A stretch of DNA of 64,000 nucleotides from Daucus carota subsp. sativus (taxonomy: Eukaryota; Streptophyta; Magnoliopsida; Apiales; Apiaceae), in contig NC_030385.2 of the NCBI RefSeq assembly GCF_001625215.2, forward strand, positions 42,619,598 to 42,683,597, read 5' to 3'. Both the position numbers and the translations under genes were made by a program. Within the stretch, counting starts at the first letter, position 1. Each line of letters opens with the position of its first letter. Positions 44,423-56,331 of this stretch are shown in pieces. Under the pieces are notes generated by a model. The model saw only the letters and a list, made by a program, of their open reading frames with translations, was not told the origin of the DNA and made no database searches.

Positions 44423-46690
44423 ATTTACAATTATTATTACCCTGATGAATGTACACTGGGTGTATGTGCACACCACTTTGTTTTTGTTTAAAGTAAATAA
44501 CCATAATCCATTGAATAGGCTACGAAGAATCATATATGATACCTTAAGTCATGCCTTATTGAGCATCTCATCCAATTTTCTGAACGACCATGGGTCCATG
44601 GCAAATTTTGGTGTATCCCAATACCGAATTTTGAATCAGAACTGAATTCTAAAATTTTAAAAAGAAATCAATAGAAAAGATAGGAAACGGGCTAGCTAAC
44701 AAGGAAGGAAGTTTATTTTTGAAAATAAATAGAAAAACAAGGATATCGGTTCTTAGAGTAGAACATATAGAAATATTAAATAGATTCTAGCTCTATAGGC
44801 AGATATGGGTTCGAATTTAAGAAAATAAAGAATACTTGTTGTTCTGAAGAATTTGGCATTGCTGACACCCGAGGGGTAAAGATTAGGATCATAATAAAAT
44901 GCTATGCATTTTATTTTCAATTTTGCCCAAGGAGGGGATCCGCTTCTTATAGAATAACTTGCCAAAGAACAGTTAAAAAAAAAATTAGCCTTGGGTACCT
45001 GAACAGGTGCAGGTTTGCTAGCCATCATTCCCAGCTTATTATTGGCAGTGTGACCAGTTAATTCTACTAAGATGTCAGCCTTGTCTTCTCTAACCATGCT
45101 TGCAACATTCTTCTCATCAACCCCTTATTTATCTCTCCAGGTTCTTCCCTTTCTCAGGAGTCTGTCTCTATATCTATTAGTTTTCGCATCTGCCTGTACA
45201 TCATAGATAAAAATTTATGTGACTGTTTTTTAATACGCAGCACTTTGGTTTTTCAACAAGCTTTCAACAGTAACCAAAAAAACCCTAAACATAGATAATA
45301 CAGTATGTACTTGGAAATTTAAAGGCAGACATATTTCAGTAAATCCATCTAAAACTGAAGTACCTTCACAACTGCAGGAGATATGATACCTTCATAAATG
45401 TTTGCTATGCAGGAGATGGCATATATAAAAAACTCGGGCAGGGAAAATCTTTAGAGGATGTCAAAGACCTATATCCCACAGAGTCACAACAAAGCAAGCA
45501 GCAACTACCAGATTAAATACCTACCCCGCATTACGAGAATCAGCATCTATCTTTAGGCATTGCTCATAAGATTCTATAGACAAAGTTATATCACCCGCAT
45601 CTCTGTACAGAACCCCTGCACATGCCAGAAATAAAATGACCAACAACAAACATCATAATTTATAAGTATCATTGCTAAATAATGATATTTGGCTCATGCC
45701 GCGCTTCAAAGTTCTAATGAAGTAGATAACAGTTCAATAAGGAAACATTTTACATTTTGTGAGGAAAAGAAATTAATATACCCTCAACTTTAATTTAGGC
45801 ATGTAATTGTATAGGATGGAATGATGGATCAATGGTATTTCTCGATATTTGGAAGGTCATATATATAAACGATAAAATATTGTAGAACAGCCTAAATAAG
45901 ATGCATTTTGCGAACACAAAAAAAGTACCCCAGTAGAACTTGAAGACAGCTGCAGGATGAATACAACTCAAATCTAAACACCTTGCCGAAAATTTTTCCT
46001 GGCAATATTTTTGAATAAAACTTGGCAATATGAGTTCCGGCAACTGAATGAACTCATATGATGCTTTACCTTATATTTTCTGTGTACTATTTAGTACTAA
46101 TCAACAAAATCATCATTTAAGAACTTATATACCCATTATATTTTCATGCTAGGAGAATTTTCCTTAAATAGCAACAAAGCTAGGCTAAAAATAACTCATC
46201 ATCCCTAATAACTGTAGTGTCGATAAACAGGACTAGGTACAGGCTAGAAGACAGTAACATTTACGACTTTATACAGGATGCCTATGGAGAGAAGAAATAG
46301 ATATAGACCTAAGTTGTTATATGCTTCGGCATATGTTGGGTTTGCAACAATAGCTTTTTCTATCATACACGCAGCAGCATCCATTTTACCCTACATGAAG
46401 TCAATATTATCATCAAATTTTCAACATATGGTCATCCAAAATGCATGTAAAGAGTCTATAAATACTGACCTGGACAGTAAAAACTACTCCAAGATTGTTC
46501 AATAACTGAGAAAAGTTCAGTTTGATTGATAAAGCCAGCTGCAGAGTTAAACAGCAGAAAAACGAATACTAATGCATCCACTTAAGTAAAGATGATTGAA
46601 AAAAACTGAATATTAGGTGTTAGAAATACCTTATAACATTCAACAGCTTTATCAAGATTGTCACCCAAGATTGTTGCATGCCTCCGCACA

Positions 46691-46829
46691 GTGAGGGTTG
46701 AAGTGGAAAGAAAGTTCGTAAAACACAATTGCCTACATATGAAACGATTATCTCATCATCGTGAGGGTTAAGTGGAAAGAAAGTTCGTAAAACACAATTG
46801 CCTACATATGAAACGATTATCTCATCATC
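46691..46829. repeat. ~70-bp tandem duplication over a SPY pseudogene acceptor
   Basis: Units start gtgagggtt at 46691 and 46761. Each contains a splice acceptor and the first ~40 bases of the exon at 46732-46630 (minus strand). One copy lacks a single base. Confidence 0.9.
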
Positions 46830-47733
46830 TTAGAACATATAAAATATCTGACCTGGAAAAAACTAAATGAAGCTCACTGGATGAGTATAGAATAGTTAAG
46901 GAAAATTATTGGACCAAAATGTAAAAAGTAATATGAAAAATTCAGAGTTCTCCTGACACAATAGAATTTTTGACAGTAAAATGGTATCAAAGCGGAAATC
47001 CCAAGTCCAGGCTCGTAATCCCAATACTCCTAAATATAGATTTGGACACTAAGGTTTCTTTTCGCCCAAAGATGGCTCCTAGTGATCCACTCTGCAGTTT
47101 CAAAAATAGTCTTTTGAGTGAGGGGAGTGTTAAAGAACATATGATCCATTTAATTCATCACCCTAACACCTAAAGGCTTAAAGTAATAGGAGAGCAGCCA
47201 ACTTATCAAACAGTACTTGAGAAAGCTACATACAGAAGGAATTTAATTTTTCAGAAAGACACTAAAACCAAGTCAATATATATTAACACGAAAGAGAATG
47301 AAAATGGACCAATATATCAATTCACTGTCACATACCATGTCGAACTTCAACATTTCACCATATGCAACTCCTAGATTGTACATAGCATCCGCATAATGCC
47401 AATTATGGTACAGAGCTTTCTTGTAATATGCAACGCCTTGGTTAATATCACCCTCTAATTTAACCTGAGTGGAAGTATCAACATTCAACAGTCCCAATTC
47501 AGTTTATAAAACTGTTAAAGCAGATAAGAAAGCCTGTTAAGATTCCTTCAATTTTGCTATCACATAACTGAAACATAAGAAATTAGTAAATAAGGAGCAG
47601 ATCAAGTTATGTATGGTCCCCAATATTGGTTCCCAACTCTGCGTGTGAGTGTGTTAATACGGGTACATGTATCTATCCCTCCTGATATAAGCTATCAAAC
47701 TTTTGGACATACATGACATCAAAGTAATTACTA

Positions 47734-47950
47734 CTCCCGTTCTTTATTATTTGTCCCTTTGACATGCACTGTGTTTTAGGTGAACATAAAACATATGAAG
47801 ACGTGAAATATATTTATTGATTCTTTTTTTTGAATTAAAATTTAGACATTTTACTTTAATTCTAAAAAAAATGTACAAAGATGTTATATTTAACCCAGTT
47901 CTTTATTAGTTGCAAAAATGGAATGGACAAATAATAAGGAACAGAGGTAG
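47734..47950. mobile_element. Stowaway-like MITE in a SPY pseudogene intron
   Basis: It begins ctcccgttctttattatttg and ends ataaggaacagaggtag, with TA at both edges (47732-47733 and 47951-47952). The terminal pair is degenerate but complementary. Confidence 0.65.
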
Positions 47951-49949
47951 TAGTATTCAAGATTTACATTTCATACAGACACACAACATGCATAAAGGCA
48001 GCAAAAAAACAAAAGAGTAAAGAATATTGGGAGTTTGCAATGATGTATCTGCAGTATGTTCGATCTCACAATACAGTACGATTGATTTAATGAGTTTGCC
48101 CAAAGAAATGCAAGGAAGATGAGGGTTCCAACAGGAAATTGTCTAAACCATTGGCTGTAATAAGACTAAACCCATCTATACAAATTATGTCAGATGTCAA
48201 CTTTTAGGTAAAAGATACTCCTATTAAATACACGTATTTACTAATTATTAATAACAAAGGTTACATGTTCAAAAAAACTGCAAGCTTTTGTAGGCAAAAG
48301 ATATTATATATACATATCTACTTATTTAGTTCTTGAATTCTAAGCAAATGATGAAACCCACCTTTGTGCCTAAATCTTTCGATGCAATTGCCATCTTATT
48401 TTTTGCAATCTCAAAGTTTGGAGAAATAGCTAGACACCTGAAAAATAAAACAGTAAAACAAATAAGTACAAGCAGCATTAACTAGATTTTAAGTACCAGA
48501 AAGAGCCATATATGAATAAAAAACAAAGATCCAAATAAATTAAGAAACCTCTCATAACAAGCAACGGCAGATTCCAACTCTCCCCGGTTTTAAAAGATGA
48601 CACCCATATTGCAATATGCTTCTGCATACGTGGGCCTTCCCAGTGCGGCCTTTTTATAGCAATTCAGGGCCGTGTCATATTTCAAAATCTCAGAATAAAC
48701 CACTCCAAGGTTATAATATGCAGGCTGCAAGAAACTCGGCCCGTCATAATAAAACTTTTAAGAATGTTATACACACTCACAAACATACATGACACACATC
48801 CTCTTTTCAGAAAGCGAAAGAGAAAAAAACTTGCCGCATAATGCTCATTTATCTTGATAGCATCATAATACTTTTGGATTCCCTCCTGGGTGTTACCAGC
48901 AAACAGATGGTACCGAGATCTGTTAGCACTACTGCTAGGCACTCTGCGGCAGGTTTGTAGGCAGAATCTGCATTCAAAGCCTTCTCAAATGACTGCATCA
49001 AGGAAAAAGACAGCTACGAATGAACTTCAAAAGTACAATAAAAGGTACAATTAATTTATCAATAAGCACACTTCTATAAGTTTAAATCATGGTCATTTAC
49101 TGCTCGGGTAACATACCTCAGCAATTTCAAAGGACTAAGATTATAGGCATAAAGGTTCTTAGCATAAGTAATCATCTGAATAAGGATAAGAATTATTAGG
49201 TATGAATTAATTGTTCGTGTTATTGACAAAGTGATGCCAGATCTAACGTGTGCAACATATTGGAGCTCCTTCTACAAGCTTAACCACCATCCAAGTTCAT
49301 GAACAATTAAAATATAATCATATGAAAGAACACACTGTTTTTGGCTATTGATAAGCAGAGGAACTCGTCTAAGGTACAAGATAAAAAATATAATTTATAC
49401 AGTTAACTTCTTAAATATACAGTAAGAGGACAACATAACAGCTACAAGCATACCTCAGCAGCCTCCACCAGACGACCTTCATCTTTGTATAGAATACCAC
49501 AATGAGTGAGGGCACAAGCATTTTGGGGGTCCAGCTTGATAGCTTCTGAAAAACTTTCAAAAGAGAGTCTTCCCATATTCTGCATCTGCAGGCAAATCCC
49601 TTTGCCAATATGAGCCTCAACATTTTCACTATCCTTTTCCACCACTCTCTCATAGATTTTGAGAGCGTCAACAAATTTATTCCTAGAGCGAAGAACATTG
49701 GCGTAAGAGAGGGCATCCTTCCCCTCAAATTTTTTTCTCTGTGTGACTAATGCAACCTGGGGTTTCTTGGGCAGTGGAAGGCAGTCCTTTCAAGAAGCCA
49801 TTATCCCCTATATTCTGCTCTTTGTCACTGCTAACATCCTGCTCAGTCCTAGCCATCTGCTTTACACTGAATATTCAAAATGGAAGAGGCAGAATGATGC
49901 AATAATATGTACATATTATTACAAATGGGGCAGTTGTTAACATAAAAAA

Positions 49950-50500
49950 GATCAAGGCAATGACAACTTAGCCAACCCCCACAAATATTATCGCCATTTT
50001 GTGCGCAATTATGACATTATTGCTCATCCCCTTCTTAACAATTTGTTCACGAAAGGGGAATTGGTTGGTCCACCTAGACCCAAAAAAAATTTGATCAGCT
50101 GAAGATGGCTATGACAAAAAAATTAGTGTTGCGTATACAGAGGCTTTGTGGCCAATATGGATGCAGGTCGGAGCCATTTAAATGCAACAGGCAGTCGTTA
50201 ACATACTTTGGCAAGGCATTTTCCATCTGTGCTATGGTTTATCCACATACGACAGAGAACTTATGATTATGGCAGTGGTATGGTTTATCCACATACGACA
50301 AAGAACTTATGGTTATGGCAATGATGATGGCAGTCAAAAAGTGGCGACGATACTTGTTTAGCTGCCTTAAATAACAAAAACATATCATGACATCACTGAG
50401 AACCTAAATCACAACTTTGATGCAACAGAAGTGGTCAATTAATTTGTTCAAGTTCGATGACACCATTGTTTACAAAAGTATCATGAATACATGACTAAAT
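49950..50500 (+). pseudogene. Decayed Ty3/gypsy pol fragment (RT end and RNase H)
   Basis: Broken frames read as gypsy polymerase: YYRHFVRNYDIIAHPLL at about 49985, then the RNase H block STYDKELMVMAMMMAVKKWR near 50292-50345, then MQQKWSINLFKFDDTIVYKS near 50420-50480. Stops and shifts separate them. A 45-base segment, ggtttatccacatacgac plus what follows, is duplicated at about 50234 and 50279. There are no LTRs nearby. It belongs to a different lineage or copy than the element at 4579. Confidence 0.75.
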
Positions 50501-51910
50501 TGTTGTTATGGCAAAATCCTTTATCATGACTGGATGGGGGCAACTGGGGACAAGTGATCGAGTCTTAGGAAATTACAGTGGTCACTGTACAGTGGAAGCG
50601 GAAGTTAAAAGCCTCGTGGCCAATATACGCGGTTTTCAATTTAATAAGAAGCCTAGCATAGATGGCAACTTGCTGGATTGTGATTGGAAGACCATGAGTT
50701 AGGGCAGGCATTTCGATGCCTCATCTTCAGAATTAATGTCGGTATCAGGGTCAAAAAACCATAAATCTACTTATTAATTAATTCAAATACTACTTAATAT
50801 AGTAGTAATTCTAATGTCGGTAATAATGTTCTCTTCCCTGATCTCTCCGCTATTCCTCTTTCTTTATAGACTTGCAGTATATCAATTACAATCAAAAAAC
50901 GCCATTAGAATTACTATAATAATTCACTCAACTGTTACATACGATGCCAAACAGAAACCAATGTACATATAACCGAAACAAACAACACGAAGAAAACTAT
51001 CATATAAAATCATAGTGTAAACACAGAAATTCTAACACAATTAGTAATTACGAGAAAACTGAAACTCGGACAAGTAGCAAGTAAAATACCGACGAAACTG
51101 TAATAATCGAACATCAGAACCAAGGTATCCAATATACAGAAAAAGACTTTAAGTAAGTGGTGTTTACCTGTTGTGTCGCTGGACAAGAGAAAGAAGACAG
51201 AAGTACTGATATTTATATGATCTACGCGTTTAGGACGTGTATATTTTTTTTGTGGAATACTGAAATTGGACTTCTGAAAAGTTATAGCAGGATTTTATGG
51301 GCTTCGATTTGGTAAAAAAGAATAATTTATAGCCGTTGTAATACTAACAGTAACTATTTATACTTATAATTTTCTCAAAAAAAACTATTTATACTTATAA
51401 TTATAAATTAAGTCAACTATTTTTGATATGGGTTTGTTGTATAAAAATCTCCTCCACTTAAATTTTCTAACCCCCATATAATCTCGACATGGAGCTCACG
51501 AGACAAGATCGCATCTCTATAATCATCATGAGATAATAATTTTCATAGTTAAATTTAAATCCGCGTGCTTGTTTTTTAACATTATGAGATGACCTGCGTG
51601 CTTGTTTTTTTAACATTATGAGATGATATCGATTAATATGATAAGATAATCTCGATTAATTCGTACCGTGTATTTACTTTAATAACTGTTTATACTAGTA
51701 AAATTATTAACGCAAAACAAAATTTTAGAATTTTGATGCAATATGACAATGGCTTCATCAACCATAAATTATAATCACCATTTTGAAATTCAAAAAAAAA
51801 AATCGACCAATAATATATATGTTTAAAATTACAATCCTCATTTTATATCTGAATACAAATCATAATCGTATTAATGTAATTAAGAATAAAGTGACAATGT
51901 CTCGATATTA

Positions 51911-52138
51911 CTCTCTGTGTTTTTTATACGACACTTTTAACTTGGGCACGTTACTTTAGGTGGGTTGACTGAATAGTAAAATTTATTATTTTCAATTGAT
52001 TTTTTTTGTGAATTAAAATTTTGATTGCATATTTTTGTTAAAAAAGAAAATTTCAAAATAATATTTTTAACTATCCGGTCAAAACACTTAAAAATGTGTG
52101 GCAAAAAATCAAACGTCATGTATCGAAAACAGAGGAAG
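51911..52138. mobile_element. Stowaway-like MITE
   Basis: It begins ctctctgtgttttttatacg and ends cgaaaacagaggaag, with TA at 51909-51910 and 52139-52140. The terminal pair is degenerate. Confidence 0.65.
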
Positions 52139-52264
52139 TATAATTTTCTGACTGTTGGATGAACATCTAGCGATTGGGATTATACTCTCCTTAATACATC
52201 TGGAATTAAACGCGGAACAGGATTATTTGATGTCATAATTTTTGACCGATGAATATTCATTCTA

Positions 52265-52345
52265 ACGGGTAAAAAATATGGAACGGCTAATAGGTCCACA
52301 ACCATTACGGGTAAAAAATATGGAACGGCTAATAGGTCCACACCA
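52265..52345. repeat. 42-bp tandem duplication in an F-box gene promoter
   Basis: Two adjacent copies contain acgggtaaaaaatatggaac followed by ggctaataggtccaca. They end about 105 bases before the ATG at 52451. Confidence 0.9.
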
Positions 52346-52450
52346 TTGAGGCATACACCTTTGCGATAAACCCTAGACGTTGTTGTGAACACTAAAGTGA
52401 CCATCTTTGTCACCGTTGTCTCTGTTTAGGATACGAGAGAAGCCGAGGCT

Positions 52451-53572
52451 ATGGAGAGAAGCTCAATCAATACTCTCGATTTCGACAGCTTCCCAAACGA
52501 TGTCAAGACCAAAATCCTCTGCGGAGTTCCAGTCAAAACCCTGTGCGTGTTAAAATGCGTCTCAAAAGCCCTAAACACCCAGATCAAATCCCCTGTTTTC
52601 ACCAAATTCTACGACAAGCTCCACTTCAATCGAACATCTGGTGACGGGATGAAACCCATAGCACTACTTGCTGTAAGTAATTTAAGTCTCAACACTTTAG
52701 ATATTGATCACAAAATCCCAGCTTCTGTTCTTCCTATCCGAAGAAGTGTCAAGGACACGAGTGACTTGAGATTGATTGGCTCTGCTAACGGCTTAGTATG
52801 TCTCTGTCGTTTGCCTTATTCATTTACTCTAGTGAATCCGACCACCCAAGAATTTCGGGTCGTACCCTACCCGGGTTCTTTTCAGGTTTCTAGGCAGCCC
52901 CCATTTAGGTTGTATGCGTTTGGTTATGACAGGGAACAAGATGATTTCATAATTTTCAGTGCTGCGGCTCATCATTATGGATCGTGGTTGTCGGTGATCA
53001 AGTTTTATTCCGCTAAAGCCGAATCGTGGGAGGATATTCCTGCCGCTGTTAAGGTTCCTGCTCATGCTTTTAGTTCTGAATTTTCAGTTTATGTTAATGG
53101 TGTTGCGCACTGGCTAGGCTGGACTGGTTTTATAGACCCTTATAAGGGGGATTTGCTAGTTCGTAAAATCATGGGCTTTAATTTTGCTAGTAAGGAATTT
53201 GAGTTGTTGATGCTAGATGAGAATATGGATGAGGGAGAAGTCACGGGTCTTGCGGAGTTGGGTGGGTGTATTTGTGCTTTAGTTGAATATTATGATCAGT
53301 CTTTGGATATTTGGGTTATGGAGGATTATGGTGTTGTTGAGTCGTGGCGAAAGACTTTTTCAATCAAACTACGTGCAAGCCCCTCTGCGTTCATTTCCCC
53401 AATATGCTATGCAGACAATGAAATTTTGTTTCAGATTGATTATGAGTTTGTTTTCTATGATCCGGAGGCTAATACAACTTCTGAACTTATGTCTGGAATA
53501 TGGACAATCAAGAAAAAGAAAGGCAGTTGGCTTGACATCGTGAGGTACGAGAAGAGTATTGTTTCTCCATAG
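52451..53572 (+). CDS. F-box protein with associated interaction domain (CPR1/CPR30-like)
   Basis: A single exon of 373 residues with no lesion. Residues ~10-55 are an F-box: FDSFPNDVKTKILCGVPVKT, then LKCVSKALNTQI. The rest is a plant F-box-associated (FBA type) beta-propeller-like region with family landmarks: SANGLVCL near 115, LVNPTTQEFRVVP near 130, YAFGYDREQDDF near 155, YVNGVAHWLG near 215, and a VMEDYGVVESWRKTFSI block near 290. Such proteins bind SKP1 in SCF ubiquitin ligases and choose targets through the second domain; CPR1 itself limits NLR immune receptors. The target here is unknown. The family is large and fast-evolving, so orthology is not claimed. The start is the first ATG downstream of the duplicated promoter segment. 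Confidence 0.9.
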   Translation: MERSSINTLDFDSFPNDVKTKILCGVPVKTLCVLKCVSKALNTQIKSPVFTKFYDKLHFNRTSGDGMKPIALLAVSNLSLNTLDIDHKIPASVLPIRRSVKDTSDLRLIGSANGLVCLCRLPYSFTLVNPTTQEFRVVPYPGSFQVSRQPPFRLYAFGYDREQDDFIIFSAAAHHYGSWLSVIKFYSAKAESWEDIPAAVKVPAHAFSSEFSVYVNGVAHWLGWTGFIDPYKGDLLVRKIMGFNFASKEFELLMLDENMDEGEVTGLAELGGCICALVEYYDQSLDIWVMEDYGVVESWRKTFSIKLRASPSAFISPICYADNEILFQIDYEFVFYDPEANTTSELMSGIWTIKKKKGSWLDIVRYEKSIVSP

Positions 53573-54000
53573 GAGTGGAGCAAGAGGTATGCAATTTCGT
53601 TTTGCTTTTACAGTCACATTGTTTATTAGATTATCCTACTTAATAGAACTCGTGTTATTAGTATCTCTTGTGGTTGTAAATATTATGTTTTGTCGTCAAT
53701 AGACTTCTCTTTGTCTTATTTTTAGATCCCATACTACTTCTGCATACCCACCATCTTCTGTAATTTGGAGCTGGTATACTCCTCGTGCCCTAGAAACTTT
53801 TGTTGTTCAAGTGCATTATTAGTTCTATCATCATGTCCTAATACTTCAGCATAATCTGAATTGTGCAAATAAGCCATAACGACCACGACCACCCGAGGAC
53901 AACAACGCTATCAACAATCCTTCATTCCACCTATTACAGAGTCAGCATGCTGTATGTTGATCTCACTGGAAATTTCGTTATTCTCATTGCTAACCTTTTG
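53573..54000. other. Downstream flank of the F-box gene
   Basis: This is 3' untranslated and intergenic DNA. A segment at about 53725-53790 is similar to stretches at about 54825-54890 and 54915-54990. No gene is seen. Confidence 0.4.
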
Positions 54001-54001
54001 A

Positions 54002-54640
54002 CTATCCTATCCTGGCCTTGTAGTCCAAATTTGATAATCTGATCCATAAAATTAGGGTGCTCTTGGGTTTGGATGAAACTTCTTCTAGCTTCACATCATT
54101 CCTGATCATTTCTTTAAATATGTTTGTAACACATTTGGATTGATCATCTTGTTCATACCCACCAGGATCAAAATTATGCACGTTCTGCTCACCAAACTTC
54201 ATATAATTGCTACCTCCACCATAAAAATTTGCAGCTCCGCAAAACACATCCTCAATCATACCGGTAAGGATAATTGAAGATTTCTCTTCAACATCGCCTT
54301 TCTCTGCACCCTTGGTCTGGCTAAAGCAAGCTTGGTCACGAGCCAAAGCTTGTGCAGACCATGTAGAAGTGGTGAAGAGGATGGACCAGCTAAGTAGCTG
54401 TGCTGGTAGTTCAGTTAGCAACAGAAACAGAAATGAGAGTTCTCTAAAGTTTGAGAAATATGCTTATACACAAGGTACCATATATAGGTTATTTTCCCCG
54501 GTTCTTCATTATATATAGGTTCCTCTGTGTAGCATTCCCAAGCAGCATATGCAGGGTCTCTAAACACTCCTTCATTCTTTTGTATATCTGGCAGCTCCAC
54601 TTCCAGTCCACATTTTCCTCTGTAGGATTTGGCCACTCTC
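54002..54640 (-). pseudogene. Unrecognised gene-like debris, minus strand
   Basis: Two successive minus-strand frames look protein-like. One (54636-54415) has AKSYRGKCGLEVELPDIQKN followed by PAYAAWECY. The next (54421-54002) has GGGSNYMKFGEQNVHNFDPG followed by YEQDDQSKCVTNIFKEMI. They overlap by only a few bases in different frames and carry no domain I recognise. They may be exons or a frame-broken relic of one gene. Flanking repeats suggest past duplication here. Confidence 0.3.
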
Positions 54641-56331
54641 GTGTCTTGTTTCCTAAACCAAAGCCTTCAGACCTCCTGTTTCTTCTTCGAAATCAGGAAA
54701 TACAGGCTTGAGATGGTGCAACGTCTCCTGTTTAACCATTTCAGAAGTCACGAGTTCATCATGTTTTCCCTCAGACTTCCAGTTTTAAGAAATAACAATT
54801 ATTTTTTCTTGATTCTTAGATCTCATACTCCTCATCAAACTAAATTTCTGCATAGCCACCTCAATTATATCCTCTATTCCTGTGACAATAAATAACATCC
54901 TTTGTCTTGATTTTTAGATCTCATACTCCTCATTAGACTCAATTTCTGCATAGCCACCTCAATCATTTCCTCCATCTCTTGTAATCTGGAGCTGGTAAGC
55001 TCCTGGTGACTCAAAAAATATGAAGCACTTCATTAACTAATTCAGAGTACTCTTCAGAGTATTTATGCTACTAATTATGGCTTTCACTCATGCTTTTCTG
55101 CTCTTGTTTGTAGGGTACTGTTTAGAGTGTTTAGAAGCACTTCAGAGCCATGTCAGCATCGTTGCCTTTTGTTCTGCAAGTAATGGAGGTCAAATCTACA
55201 GTGCCCTGTCAGTATCGTTGTTGTGTTATGTTATGTTATTGTTGTTTGTAAGAATGAAGGCCGAATTTTCATTAGATATACCAAACTATATATTTTCTGA
55301 GCATCACATATTCATGTGCATTCATATCTATTGCTTATTTCTGCAATGGTCAAGTGTGGCCAGTTTAATAGTGTCTGTCCTAGTTTCTGTTGGCTGAAAC
55401 TTACTAAAACTAAAAGAAAGGATTTTGCAGAAGACATGTCTGTCAATAAGTTCGAGCTCTGAAATTTCATCCATGTAAATTACTACAATCAAGCCTACTA
55501 CAGTTGTTATTCTTATATACCTTAACCGTAGAATTTAAATGCTCCATCTCTGGTAGTGGCCAAAAAACATTCAATTATAACCTTAATTATTATGTTGTAA
55601 CAAGCTCTCAAGCAATAAGCATTGTTCTTGGAGTAAAATCGGTTGCGGTTGCACTGCTCCTTATTTGAACTTGTAACTTGCAATTGTGGTTGATGAAATC
55701 ATTTAAAGTTATCGTGTAATCCATCACAATGATGTGTACAACCATTCAGACATATCTATAACACAATTTTCCTCGTAATTTTCCTACCGCTAGGCTTACT
55801 CACAGACTTCATTTTTAACACCATAGAAATGTGAGTAGCTGCTTGCTATATATTGCACCAGCAGACCTCGGAAATGTTTGTCTTCAAATTGGAACCCTAA
55901 AGTGATGAAAGAGAGGGTTATACCTCAAAATCGAAACTGAGATGGAAGATAAACGAACATTGAACTGAAATTGCTGAAGCCAAACGAAGCATGATTATGC
56001 GCTTGACCCAGATTGTTGATATTACAAACTGCTAACATTTATGACAAAAATCTTGATATTTTCAATCAAAATTTATAAAAGATAGAGAGGAGGCCACAAA
56101 CATCATATAATAGCATTGTCGAAAAAGTTGAGAAAAATGGAGACAAAAGAAAAAGGAAAAGAACAAAATCAAACTGAAGAGGACACCAACGTAAAATAAC
56201 TTGGTAAGCCTAAAATCTTGTCTAAATTGCAACATATGATCTCCAGGATTGCCCATCACAGCTCCTCTTCAGCTCCAGTTTTCTGGAATACATCATGTTG
56301 CAGGCATTACAAGTCGATTGCACAAGTATCC
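54641..56331. other. Intergenic region with short dispersed repeats
   Basis: Two related segments, about 54825-54890 and 54910-54990, share agatctcatactcctcat and aatttctgcatagccacctc. They read on the minus strand as YQLQITRDGG and GGYAEIESNEEYE-like peptide, a third version of which is at 53725-53790. Beyond these I see nothing firm; the frame at 55065-55397 has no domain. Confidence 0.4.

Larger units (their letters stand above)
44999..49856 (-). pseudogene. SPY: SPINDLY (SPY) pseudogene, intron-containing, C-terminal half lost
   Basis: SPINDLY is a nucleocytoplasmic protein O-fucosyltransferase with N-terminal TPRs that restrains gibberellin signalling through DELLA proteins. Recognisable exons on the minus strand are 49856-49454, 48992-48835, 48724-48549, 48437-48362, 47464-47336, 46732-46630, 46538-46470, 46390-46309, 45615-45525 and 45193-44999. 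They cover the N-terminus (MARTEQDV), most TPRs (for example GVAYYKKAL, YNLGVAYGEMLKFDM) and a catalytic-domain piece (DILVELTGHTANNKLGMM). Lesions are an extra base in an A7 run (49730-49736), a net 4-base deletion near 48905-48912, TAA at 48592-48590, a 16-base deletion near 46661, and TAA at 45127-45125. The exon between 45525 and 45193 and everything after 44999 are missing. Retained introns show it arose by DNA duplication, not retroposition. It cannot make a working enzyme. Confidence 0.93.
50501..52450. other. Intergenic region before the F-box gene
   Basis: AT-rich DNA with a Stowaway-like MITE at 51911-52138 and a 42-bp tandem duplication at 52265-52345. The segment near 51170 reads in minus sense as a possible untranslated exon with a donor (caacag|gtaaac), which could be the old SPY 5' leader exon; this is a guess. 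No gene is otherwise visible. Confidence 0.45.

Noticed and set aside
44753..45097. A 114-codon frame that could be taken as a short independent gene
   Set aside because: Only its first part is the SPY catalytic-domain piece. The rest reads through the donor into intron.
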